The notes beneath the pieces were generated by a model. The model was not told the origin of the DNA, ran no database searches, and saw nothing but the letters and a program-made list of their open reading frames with translations. From assembly GCA_905331475.1 (NCBI GenBank), contig CAJNYU010000002.1, positions 100,914 through 164,913 on the forward strand: a stretch of DNA of 64,000 bases, given 5' to 3'. Position 1 is the stretch's first letter; each line of letters opens with the position of its first letter. The DNA is from Rotaria socialis (taxonomy: Eukaryota; Rotifera; Eurotatoria; Philodinida; Philodinidae). The translations under genes were made by a program, and so were the position numbers. Positions 43,735 to 56,319 of the stretch are shown here, piece by piece.

Positions 43735-46700
43735 ATGGCATCTCCATTAAATCGTCGACATCGACGAACTGCTCCTTATGTTATTATGAATAATAATACT
43801 CAACTGCCGGCGGTTGCCTATTCAGCACGACAGCCTGATCAAGAAAATTCGGCTAATTCTAATAATGGTATTCAAATATTAACTAATACTCCTCTTGAAC
43901 AACCACAACAAGAGCAAATGCAAAGAGCAGCTTTATCTCTATTCGATTTGGTTCGACGAGCACAGGTTTATTTGATTTATATCATTAGCTTTTTACTTGT
44001 TAATAGGAAAAAATTAAAATAAATTCCTTCTTTTTCAGAAAAGAATAAATTTTACAGGTGTAAGTAAAATGCATGTTATTTATTGTGTATATTGACTTAT
44101 TGTTAAAGTATTGTTTTTTATATTTGAATAATTGTTCATTTTGTCAGCGTATTAAATCTCTTCCTTTCGTAATAGCGCATTCGACGATGGATGCGACGAA
44201 ATCAAGAACATCATGAACTTCCAGAACGAAGTGATTCATTTCTGGAAAAATTTGTACCAGCAACAAAAAGTCAATCAGCTCAAAAAGAACAGAGGTTGAT
44301 TCTATAAATAATTGAATTTATATATACTTATCGTAATAGTTTATATTTTGTTTGATCAATATTAGTAAAACTTGGGTAATAGATCCATCAAAAACATTTT
44401 ATTATTATTGGTCATCGATTGTTTCACTTGCTGTTCTTTACAATTGCATAATGCTTATTGGTCGTAGTGCTTTTCTTCTACTTCAAGAACGTCTTTTAAT
44501 TGTTTGGTTAATTTTTGATTATCTTTGTGATGTTTGTTATATTGTTGATACATTTATACAAACAAGAAGAGGTTCGATCAAATACTACAATCTAAAATTT
44601 ATTCTATTAAATCATATGTTATATTCTTGTGCGTATTTAGGTTATCTAGAACAGGGTCTTATTGTTCGAGATATTACAAAATTACGTAAAAACTATATGA
44701 GAAGTCGAGCGTTTATACTTGATTTAATATCATTGTTACCAACGGATTTTCTTTATTTTGTTCCTAAACTTCGTCTCGTACCAGCATTACGCTTCAATCG
44801 TTTATTTCGTATTTATCGTACATTTGAATTTTCGGATAAAGTTGAAACACAAACCAATCATCCAAATGTGTTTCGTCTTGTTTCATTATTAATTATTATT
44901 ATGATTATTATACATTGGAATGCTTGTTTTTATTTTATAATTAGTCGTTGGATTGGTTACTCAACTGATGGATGGGTTTATAATATGACTGCGCCAACAG
45001 CAGCAACATTAACAACACAATATTTATATTGTTTTTTCTGGTCTACACTTGTATTAACAAATATTGGAGAAGTACCACCACCAGAAACTGACGTAAGTTA
45101 ATCACTGTCTATTGGATGAAATATGAGACGTAGCTATTTATCTTTTATTGGACTTTGATTCTTTACAACGATTATTTCTTCAATAAGTTATGTTATCATT
45201 GACATATATAAAAATGTTGGTCGCGTCAGCTGATAATTAATTGAAAAGTTATTGATGAAAATATTTCTAATCATGCGACAAACTGCTCTGGGAATTTGAG
45301 GATAGATTTCTAAACAGGAATTATATCTATAATGGAATTTTCAACGAGTGTGGCCTCCTAAAACAACTTTTTTTAAAAAAAAAAGAGTATGTTTACATGA
45401 AATTGACGTTTAAATCTGACAAATCGACACGAACATTACTGCTCGAGTAAACACTAATACCGGTTTAATGAATGATTCACAAGAGATTGACTCAATCACT
45501 TACGATATTTAAATCTCTAGTCGGAATTCAAGTTGGAATTCATTGTTTTTGTACTTTCAAGTGACTTAGAATTTATCTATGCTATATATACATGTAATTA
45601 TATAGATATGAATGAAATTTGAAGAATGACGCATCAAATATTGCTTTCTTTTTCTCTTTGAAAATATTTAGATTGAAGTTCTTTTTGTTACGGCTGATTT
45701 TCTCACAGGTGTACTTATTTTTGCTACAAGTATGTCTCACTTCTTTTTGCTGAGAGTTCTGATTCCATACATGACTTTTATAGTTGTCGGCAATGTTGGT
45801 TCAATTATCGCTAGTATGAATGCTGTTCGTGCTGATTTTCGACAAAAAGTTGATCAAGTTAAACAATATATGGTATTTCGAAAAGTTGGAAAAGATCTTG
45901 AACGACGTGTTATTACTTGGTTTGATTATTTATGGTTACAAAAACAAGTGGCCAATGAAGATATTGTCTTAGGTAAGAAGAAAAAAAACAGAAGATGTTT
46001 TTAAAAATGTAATATTGTCTATGGGTTTTATTTAAAAGGTGCATTACCACAAAAATTGCGCGTGGAAATTGCAATTCATGTACATCTAGCAGCATTAAAA
46101 CGAGTACCTATTTTTGCTGAAGCTCAACCAGGTTTACTTGTTGAACTTGTTACACGATTAAAATTACAAATCTTCAGTCCAGGAGATTATGTTTGTAAAA
46201 AAGGTGATTATTATATTATCTATAAAGTTGAGAATGTAATAGAAAACTCAAGTATCTCTAGTTAACTTCAATAAAATAGAATAATTTCTTTGTTTACATA
46301 TATGACCAATGTAAAAAGAAAAAAAACATTTTTTATACTAATGGCATAAACAAATATTGTGTTAAAATGGTTATATCTGTATCATAACAAGAAATATTTC
46401 TTGATATTATCCTATTTTAAAACAACAAACTATAATCACTTATATTGAATTGTACATTATAAACATGCCAATGAATTTTCTCTAGGATTTTAGCCTCAAG
46501 AAAGAAATCGACCCATTATTGTTTGAAGAATGCCATGAAATTTTTCACGATTACTAGCAAAACTCTTATTTTCAAATTTTTACTTGAAAATTTTAACAGA
46601 GATTTAGATTACTAAGAAAAATTCTCTGGGCGATTTTCCTTACCATTTACTTTTCCGTACTGATAGATTTTGATATTGTTGTTTCAAAACAAAAGGAATA

Positions 46701-47590
46701 AATCAAATGATATATAACTTTCAAACTAAACGATGCAAATTAAGATCTATCTCTGCACAAAATATAAAGTCAAAATTTGAAAAAATAAGAATTTCTTTCA
46801 GTAGTACTACGATGAATTACGATAGTTAATTCATAATTAATTTTAGCGTATCGATATTTAATCAAGATCAACAGATGATTTATAGAATTTAAATTTCGAG
46901 GCAATTATTTAATAAAGAAACACTTCTCGCATCAACTTGCATTTACTAATTATTTGATTTTTACTCAGGTGATATTGGCAAAGAAATGTATATAATAAAA
47001 CGTGGTCGATTAAGTGTTGTATCAGATGATGGAACAAAAATATTTGTCACACTTGAAGAAGGAAGTGTTTTCGGTGAAATCTCTATTCTGAATATACCTG
47101 GTAAGCATTCGGTTTTTTTTTGAAAACTCTATTCTAAATGATGCTTGCCTTTTGAGGAAGTAAAACTGGTAATCGTCGTACAGCAAATATTCGAAGTGTT
47201 GGCTATTCAGATTTATTTTGTTTAACCAAACAAGATCTATGGGAAGTATTAGCTGAATATCCATCAGCACGTGATACATTAATTGAACGTGGAAAAGCTC
47301 ATTTGCGTAAAGATAATTTATTAGATGAAGAAGCAGCACAAAGAGCACAACAGGACGAAGCAGCTATACCTGAAAAAGTGACACGATTAGAAGGAAATAT
47401 AGATAATTTAGAAACACGTTTAGCACGTCTTATGGGTGAATATACAGCAAATATGACAGCACTCGGTCAACGCTTACAAACAGTTGAAAAATTAGCTGTA
47501 CCAAGACGAGAAACTCTATCGGATGAGAAACTTTCACGAAAAAATACACTTGATGTGATCGGTGTTGAAACTCATGAAGATGATGTCTGA
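43735..47590 (+). CDS. Cyclic-nucleotide-gated cation channel, alpha-type subunit
   Basis: Ten exons: 43735-43965, 44039-44059, 44176-44294, 44366-44571, 44641-45092, 45672-45729, 45784-45972, 46039-46203, 46969-47100, 47157-47590. They give 668 residues. S1-S6 start at [35 protein letters not shown] and SFLLPTD-like S3 ([10 protein letters not shown]) follow, then S4 arginines ([14 protein letters not shown]) and pore helix [21 protein letters not shown] with selectivity Glu near 336. After S6 come the C-linker ([15 protein letters not shown]) and the cNMP-binding domain (about 458-575: [41 protein letters not shown]). A C-terminal coiled coil (about 590-640) matches the leucine-zipper trimerisation region of CNGA subunits. 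It would open a Na+/Ca2+ pore on cGMP/cAMP binding in sensory cells. The 21-nt exon 2 is the least certain; the ATG at 43735 is the first in-frame one. Confidence 0.92.
44572..44640 (+). other. Stop-free in-phase intron in the CNG channel gene
   Basis: This 69-bp GT-AG interval contains no stop in the channel frame and would add 23 residues between QTRRG and YLEQG if retained. The family alignment runs directly from ..RTG to ..LEQGLLV, so it should be removed. Confidence 0.8.
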
Positions 47591-50500
47591 TTAGTTTTAA
47601 TTCATCTATTTTTAAGTTTTCTTTTCTTCTTCTTTTTCTTTATTCTTTACATTGTATTTCACGAATAATATGAATATTATTGATTACAGTTAGTTTAAAT
47701 TTAAATATAAATAATATTCATAATTTATAAAAAAGAAAAATATAAAAAAAAAAGAAAAATCAATAATATATCATATTGAATTCATAAGTTTTATTATGTG
47801 ACTATTGGAATAGAATGAATAATGATGAGTTATGTTTGATTAAAATACTCAAATATTCCACTTATTTAAACAAATTAATAATTCAAAAGATAAACAATTT
47901 CAACGTTTTTGCCAAACTAATCATTTGACTATTCAATAGAATCCGTTTTACTTGGAACACAAATACTAATATTTTAATATGTATTGTTTATCATCACTGC
48001 AACACATGGTTACTCTCACTTGGCAAAGGTGAATGGTTGTGCTGCGAAAATAGATTAATTTCATATCCTAAGTTAGACTATTGTCTGATATTTCAACTTG
48101 TTGAAAAACTTGAAAAATCTTTCGTGGCGTTTTCTGTTAGGACTTTATAAATAATACAGTTTATTTTCTTTGAGTTGAATGTTCATTATTTGAATACAAA
48201 TGAAAATATAAAATTTCGCTCTTTTCTAAAGTAGATAACTGAGAAATCACAATACAATATATTGTCATCAAAATTCACGTAACACTGAACAAACTCTCGT
48301 AAATACTTCATTCTCGATGTTATACTGTATTTTCGTTTATTTTTAGTGGCACCTTGCGACTATTGAAGTCTACTTCAATCAGTTCGTTGTTTCGATCTAC
48401 TGATATTTATTTGAATACTGAATGAATGAATGAATGAAAAATTCCATTTGTAATTGGTTCGCTTCGTTATAATTCATTCATTAAAATGAAATTTTACAAG
48501 CATACAAAATATGTATAGAATCTTAGACTATTTTATATGTTTCTAACCTTTTGAGAATAAGAATCTTCACTGCATGTTTCGTTTCTACTTCAACTATAAT
48601 CTACTATCAAATTCCATTAAGACATTAAGTTGAAGTGTTCAAATGAATTCATTCACGTTCGAAAATTAAGACATGCGAAATAACCTCTCAACCAATCAAT
48701 ATTTTGTATTATGTAAGTAACACAATCGAATATAACTATTTCATTAACATTTTTTCACAATAGTTATAAATTAATCAATGTGTTCAACAATAGAAATATT
48801 ATGTCCTATTAAATAAACTAAAGAAACGAAAGCATTATTATCGATTTCAGTTAAATTTAGGAAAAAAAATGACACATTTTACAATTGAACTATACCTTTC
48901 AGATGTATTCTTTAAAAAAAATTGAAATATTGTAAATTCGTGTGAAAATATTAATAAAATACTTTTAACACGCCTATTCGGTGATATTCAAATTTTTATA
49001 CAAGATCGGTATCAATTGTACACAGAACGAAATTATTCAATCGCATAGTAATTAACTATCTTTAATAGGGTTCGATTGTTGTATTCTTATATCCAACTTA
49101 ATCAAGATATAGATCTGTACATTTTTGTTTAAATGAAGAAAACAATGAATTCATCATCAAATACTGTCAAATTTGTTTTTCTTTATGATATTTATAATTT
49201 TAGTCCTTATTCTTCGGTAACTAAATCTTGTTCAAAGTCTAATAAACATCTTTTATGTGATGTTGACACAATGGAAGAACAAATCTACACCTCATACGCA
49301 TTGACTGATCATCATCTCTATGAGATATCAAATACATTAGATCTAATCAATAGAGAGAAAAACTATGTATAACGTTTCAAATGTCATTTTACATCTTTTG
49401 ATCAAAGTTTGTCATATATAAATGATATGAACAGTTCTCTAACTCAGTGTTGTATCGGTTTCGTTTCAAAGAAAAAGTTCATTTATTGTCTCTTTCCACT
49501 TTTTTTACGCATTCAAGTCACTTGACTTCAACGATTCCTAGTCAGATTTCTTCCTGTAGCCCACTCCGCCGTTTGACTCTGTGACAGCAAAGGTTTTAAT
49601 TAGTTCCATAACTAATCATAAAGAAAATAAGATGCCGCTCTATATACATATGCACTTCAAAAACATTCATTCTTATGTGCATATAGCATCGACACAGCAT
49701 GTGATCTTAATCCTTGAGCCGACCAGTCATCTCTCATATAAAGATAGCAATCATTTAGTTGCTTTTAAATGTTTCGGTTAGATATATATACATATTAAAA
49801 CAAAACGGAAGAGAATGTTGTTTTCTTTTTACTTGTTCATTTCCAAATACCAAACAGATGATAAGATTAGAGATGTGTTCCGAATGAGGTGATAGCTTAG
49901 TCAACCTTAATATAAAAAAACATGCTTTCCTTTCTTTTTGTTCACTTTTTACTGATATATTTCCAACATTTAGTCAACTTTAACAAAATCTTTTCCCGGA
50001 CTTTCCATATTAAATTCAAAACCTTGTTGTATATGATAGGAATTTTTATTACAAGATAGAAACAATAAAACTTTCGCTGTTTTTTTGCATATCGAACAAA
50101 TTTTTTGTTTCTAATTAGCGTGGTATTCAATATATTTGAAATGCTTTCACACATCTAATTGAAATTGACTTTTATTCTACACAGAGTCAGTGGCATGTGT
50201 TCATTTTTTATTGTAAACATATTGATATGTATAATTGGATGGACTTGTCAATTATTCACACATACGTTATACATCGAGGGCGTCGAGAGTCAAAAAAACA
50301 ATATATATATATATGTATACACACATATATATTGACTGATCTCATTCTGTCTTCTTTCAAGTCTTCCGTTTCATTGATTAAAATGTATAGCTAGGAAAAG
50401 AATTAAACAGTATATGCCATTCGCTTAATTCGAACTATATCGTGTATACATGAAATAGTAAGAAGGTCATTGGAGGACTGACCGTTTATCCCTCTCTTCA

Positions 50501-50675
50501 TTCCGAAGGAGAAAGAGATTCGTTCTCCTTCATACATACACACTCTTTCTTATATCTATTGTTCATACGGACGGGTGTGGATAAACGGGCGATAGAGAAA
50601 GAAAAGTAGATACAGATAGACATTCATTTCAAATCTGTTCGCTATAGATATTTTTTATTTGTTGTCGTCAAGAAA
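47591..50675. other. Intergenic region between CNG channel and mutarotase-like genes
   Basis: AT-rich DNA. It includes a GAAT microsatellite near 48420-48440 and an 80-codon frame at 49133-49372 with no recognisable motif. The final 200 bp are GC-richer and form the hairpin described at 50482-50588, probably in the promoter or leader of the following gene. Confidence 0.5.
50482..50588 (+). promoter_or_regulatory. Hairpin-forming sequence upstream of the mutarotase-like gene
   Basis: A perfect 10-bp inverted repeat (CCGTTTATCC at 50482-50491 and GGATAAACGG at 50579-50588) encloses a second perfect 9-bp stem (GAAGGAGAA / TTCTCCTTC, about 50505-50531). It ends 87 bp before the ATG at 50676, so it may lie in the 5' UTR or core promoter. 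No function is known; it could also be an old element end. Confidence 0.4.
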
Positions 50676-53381
50676 ATGGAGAACGTTGTATTAACATCTG
50701 CAACACATATAAGTCCTAAATCAGGTAGTCCGCTTTGCTCACAATTCGTTCCTATTGTAACTGACGAAGCAGTAACAACGCTAACACTTGAATCAAATAT
50801 TGAAAATCCAACAGAATCAGTCGAGCAAACAGAAACCGATGGAAATTTTCAAGCTAAAATGGACATCAACTATCAAGCACACGATGTCGCTTTAGCAGCA
50901 GCAGCAGCAACAGGAAAATCAAATGAACATGAACAAACAAATGGTTTGAAACTTAATCAACATCACAAAGTTGATATTGATGAAACTGATCAACATCCAG
51001 ATAAAGTTAAATCACCTTGTTCACTGGTCAACGCATTATTACTAGTTTTGGCTATTGTTTGTTTTGCAATATTTCTGTGTGTCATTGCAATTATTCTCGG
51101 GAGTAAAACAGTAAGTCTACTGAAAGCATTTTTGTTTGTTTGAGATTGAAGCGAAGCGAAGAGAAGAGAAAGATATTAGATGTGCATAGAAGGGATTCAT
51201 GAGCGAAGCAATTATTTATGTGTATTTTGTCAATACTACTGTCATTGTAAGGACAAACATACTTTCTAATTAAACACTGCGCGAAACATATACTATAGTG
51301 AGTTATTATCCTTTTGCTATCGTCTATTTGAGTTTAAAAACATGTCATCTATTTTTTTTCGATTAGAAGACGAGTAGCTATTCTTAGAGAAGTTATCAAA
51401 ATATTTTTTTCAAGGTTGATTTCTCATTTGATGAGTGATTAGTGAAAAATATTACACGATGATAAGGTGTTCATATTGAATATAGCTATGTTAAGATAAA
51501 CAATTATCCAAATTTATTTGTGATTGAAGACGATTTTTATTCATTGAAAGAATAACTGAATAGAAATTGCACGAATTGACCACTTTTTGTTATTTTTACT
51601 GACTTTCTGTACTTATCCATGTATATTGTTTGTAAAAATAATATCGGACGAGACAAGAATTCCCCTGAGATTAGATTCGAAAAAAAAAGAAAGTAGATTT
51701 AATTAATTAAATGGGTTGAGCACAACATCTGGTATGAACTGTTCATCTCTTCAAGATATCCCTAGAGAAAAACACTGAGTCACATGTTAATATATGACAT
51801 ACTTTTATTTTAATCATACGCTATATATTCTATCAAGTTTTTGAAACATGTGTTTGAAAATAATAATCTATCAAAATGCTTTGCCTGAGTTCGTTGGTAA
51901 ATCATAGCTTTTAACAATAATACACTTTTGTTCTTTAATTTACCAGAAGATCGAATACGTAGGATTGATTCTTTTGTATGGATGACAACTCCGAAAAGTT
52001 TTATTCATGTTATCTGATATAGTTGAATCTATATCATATATTCAAGTATGGTATTATACTTACTGATAGTCTATGTTTTGTATTTATTATAGTGCATAAA
52101 ATTGAACAGTCTTACTGAATGAAATAAAACAAAAAACTATAATATAAACTTCACGATTAGAAGAATTCGATAGAGTTGATTCTTATTTTTCTAGATTTCA
52201 GTCTATTTTTTTCCCAACTTATACGTAGATTGAACAATACTAATATTTTCTAGAATGCACGTAACGACAATGGAAAACATCCATCAAGACTATTAGGTGA
52301 ATATAAGCAACAAGATCTTTTTACTCCATTAAATGAGCCAATAACTGAACCGTATTTCAATTTAACATCTCGAACTCACGGTGGCATAATTGTTGTTTTA
52401 TCACGTCGTGGTGCATCTGTAAATGATATATTAATTCCATATGTTCACAGTGATGGATTACAACATTACCGTTCAGTTGTTCTCAAAGGTAATCAATTTG
52501 GTTCGATTCGTTTGGGTTTTGATGGTAAAACCAATTCAATGGATATGAATAATCAATTACCATTGAATTATCCATTATTAAATTCTGATAATGAAGATTG
52601 GTCAATGTATGGCGATCTGAATGCACCGTATCGTGTTCGTTTTGTTCATGGTTTGATTGAAACTATTTATGAATTTACATCATCCAATCCTAACGAATTA
52701 GTAATGACAACATTTGTATCGCCAGGATTAAACGAACAAATTGTTGCTGATCCAACAAATAATATTTATTTTAATTTACGTGGAGATGGAAATTTGAGCA
52801 CAGTAAGAAAAAAGCATTGTTGAAGAAAATGAAAACAATTTTTGTTTGATTTAGCATTATTTAACTCTCAGTGGATCAACTCCAGTCAGCATAGAAAAAG
52901 GTCAAGAAATGGAAAAAAATCTATTAACTCAAGGACAATTTGTTGATCAATTAAAAGAAGTTAATAATTATTTTTTTAAAATTGATCGACCTGGTATTGG
53001 AAAAAATTATATTGCAACGTATGTTTAAAGAAACTATCATATTTATTTTAATTATTTTTTTGACTTTTCGCGTTTTCTTAAAAAGATTGTCAGAAAGTGA
53101 AACAAAAACAAAATTAATTATTTTCGCTGATCATCATGGTATTATGATTGATACATCTGTTGTTACTTCGGCCAACACTAATAAAACAATATCTGATATC
53201 TATGGTATTCGTATTAGTCCAAGACAATCGCCTGTTTATGAAACAGTGGTAAGGATATTTGATTAGTTGAAATTCAATGATCTGATTTTTTAAACTTTTT
53301 GTTCAGTCAAATTATGGTCCAACTTTAATTGTTTATCCATCTCAAGCAATTCATACGACATGGTGGCGATTTGAATATTAA
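50676..53381 (+). CDS. Type II membrane protein with galactose-mutarotase-like domain
   Basis: Five exons (50676-51110, 52254-52802, 52855-53018, 53086-53248, 53307-53381) encode 461 residues. The N-terminal ~112 residues are polar and cytosolic, followed by one TM helix (about 117-141, LVNALLLVLAIVCFAIFLCV) with no cleavable signal, so the rest should face the ER/Golgi lumen or outside. From about 180 on it follows the aldose-1-epimerase fold: GGIIVVLSRRGASVNDILIP, FGSIRLGFDGKT, NNIYFNLRGDG, HYLTLSGSTPVSI and the C-terminal PVYETVSNYGPTLIVYPSQA. The Glu of the 'ET' motif is kept (E435). The two catalytic histidines are not: 'NHTYFNL' reads NNIYFNL (N315), and no 'LHGG' motif is present. It is therefore probably a pseudoenzyme or a sugar-binding protein rather than an active epimerase. 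The 1.1-kb first intron separates the anchor exon from the domain. Confidence 0.82.
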
Positions 53382-56319
53382 AATGTAAAAAAAATTCTCT
53401 TTATTCCAGCAAAAAGTAATAAAGAATATTTGTTTATTAGAAAGTATGTTCAATATTTCAAATTGTACTGAATATAAATGGTTTTTTTTTGTAAATGAAT
53501 ACTTCATTTGTTGTTGTCTTATTCAATTAGTTTGTTTGTTCGTAATGATTCTTGTTACTTTTAATATTGTTGGACAAATAAATATAGTGTTTATGTGCTT
53601 GTCTTTACATTGATTATCTTAATTATTATGTTTTTTCATTACTTCTAAACAAATAACTATATAGAAACGAGTTCATTCAGACATGAACTTAATAGAAACA
53701 AAAAAAGTCATGAATGTACTAGAAAATTTCTTTAAGATAGAATATAGTAAAATGTAGCTAATACTTGTTTAGTCTATGACTAGTTTTTATTGAGAATTAA
53801 TCGATAATTGGTTTGAAAGTGATTGAGTAGTATCAATCTTTGAGTAAAAATCGTTTCAATATTTGAAGGTTTTCATTTGCACATTTTAATATGACGATAA
53901 GTATATTTTATGGAATGGTGATACAAGGAAAACTTCTGCAAAATTTACTGTGAGTAAACTCAGAATCAGTATAAATTGTAAACAACAGACTGAACAAGTT
54001 AATTTATCGATAAGTTTCATGATATTTTTGTTTTGTTTTATTGTAATGAAAGAAAAAGATAACTTATGATGGTATTCATTTTAATAATAATAAAAAATCA
54101 ATATCTGAATGCTATACACCTCAAATGAAACGTGAAGACCCTAGGAACTCTTTTTTTTTCATGCTGATTTGACGTTCCCAAGCCTTTCTTGAAGCTAATT
54201 CTTTGAAATAATAATTTAAAATAAAAAAAGTTTAAGGCAGCGAATTTTGTTGTTATCAAATAAAGAAAATGAAACTTAACTTATCAAAAATCAACAGATC
54301 TATTTTTCACAGGACTCGTCATTCCATTATGGACTATGAATTTCTTCGGATTACACATCTTTGACACATTGACTTACATCTGCTTTCTGCTGTTATCCCG
54401 TTTTTGCACATCCATCGTATGATGATGATTCAATAGAAATAGAAGATTATCTTTACGTTAAGTCAGATATGGTCACCATCCTAAAAAAGATTCATGAAAT
54501 TAGCTGAGAATACCTCGGTAAGACTTGTTTGTAACTTGTAGGAGCATCAATGTAAATTTGACGATGCCACGAAAAATAAATATAATTAAATAAAATATAA
54601 TCAGAAATATGAGTGTACTGATCAAGTACTGGTTTCTATCGTATTCGATTTCGCGAAATAACGTAAGATTTACGGTGAGTTAAAATATTTTGTCCTTGAA
54701 AATTGTAATTCAATAAGTTTTAGTTACATCAATTTGTTATCAGGGCAATTTTTAATTCAACACCCGATAAGATCGGATTCATGAGTCAAGTCTAATGAAC
54801 TGATGAAGCAAAAGGCATCTCACCCAATTCTCGATTATTAATAGTTGTATGCGTTCTCTTGCTTTGTAATATTTGCTGTACAGTTTGTTCTCACAAGTAA
54901 CTCCCGTCTAGATAATAGTAATCGTACAACCATTACTTCAGATTCTCTCATACAATATTCATGTAAATCGTCAAAATACTGAATCCAATCTGGTTTCCAT
55001 GTGAAAAGTGCATACTAAAATGTATCAACATGATTCAAATAAATATATTTTCGTACGGTATGTTTGTAAAAAGATCAATAATCTACACGAGCCTATTAAG
55101 ACTAATAATCTTTTGTATTTCGTGACAATTTTGATCGTGAATTTCTATGACTTCAGAATTCAAAAAAGATTTTTTGATACATTATTTTGATCTCAAAGCG
55201 AGCTGAAGGAACCTGAAAGTAGAAAGTAATTTTATTTTTAGCGATACATAAAAGATATTGAAAATATGTGACGTCTAATAAAAAATCGATATGTTTATGA
55301 AGGATTGCTCGGCATACACAGTTATAGTTACAAAAATAAATTTTACAAAAAGCAAAAGTGATAGACGAAATAATAAATCAATAGTAGTCAACTATAGAAG
55401 AGAACAATAACAACTTTGGTTTTATATATTGAGCTGTGTTTTTTTTTGTAAAATAATTCTCTCTTAAAATTCATTTTCATCAGGTGTATAGAATTATTTC
55501 TATTCAGAAAATAAACGTCAACATTTAGAGATTTCGATTAGACATATATGTTATTGAAATTTCAATTGCCTATGTCCATAAAGAATAAAAACCGTGCAAT
55601 TAATAATTTATCATAAGCTAATACAAATCTATCTCTTAGATGATTAGATTAATTTTTTTTCCTTCGTAACAAATTTTATTATTCTTATTCTTATTAGTTG
55701 AAAAAAACGCATTGTTACGTACTTACATTTTTAATAAAAGTTTTTATTCTCTTTGTTTCATTGGTCTTGAACACATGCATGGAATAAAAAAAATGTTGAA
55801 TGTATATATACAAGCACAAGAAAAAAAGAGCTGAGCTTTTGCAAGTAAGAATGATTATAGCATAAAAAAAGCAAGCAAGCAAACAAACAAATAAACAAAA
55901 CACATAAGCACAGATTAGAAGATAATCGATACACAAACGATAATATAAATCTATGATATTCTCCGCGAGTATATGAATTCTTTTTTGATCTATCTGATTT
56001 TTCCACTGTCCTCATCGGTCATTGTTTCTCTGTTAATCATTACTAATCTTAATGTTGAATTTTTTTTGTTTTTTAGTTCAAAATTTAGTTATTAATAAGA
56101 AAACAAAACAAAGCAAAGTGTGAAAAATGAAAATAGACTATTTTTTACTACCACACAAACAAATGGGACAAGATTTATATTCATTCGATGGTGAAAGACA
56201 CACATCACAAACGACTAAAGAAAATGGTTGAATGGAAAAAACGAAAAATGTAAAAGTAGAACAGAAGACAACACCATCAAATGCATTGAAATAAGTCTTT
56301 GCTTTTTTTATGCGTGGAC
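53382..56319. other. 3' regions between convergent genes
   Basis: AT-rich DNA between the mutarotase-like gene and the ceramide synthase gene. AATAAA near 53579 may terminate the former. A stretch at 54404-54507 reads on the + strand as HPSYDDDSIEIEDYLYVKSD followed by a Lys-rich helix and a stop, with stops upstream; it is possibly coding debris. No gene. Confidence 0.5.

Noticed and set aside
49070-49090. GGTTCGATT resembling a tRNA T-loop (box B)
   Set aside because: No matching box A, acceptor stem or anticodon arm at tRNA spacing.
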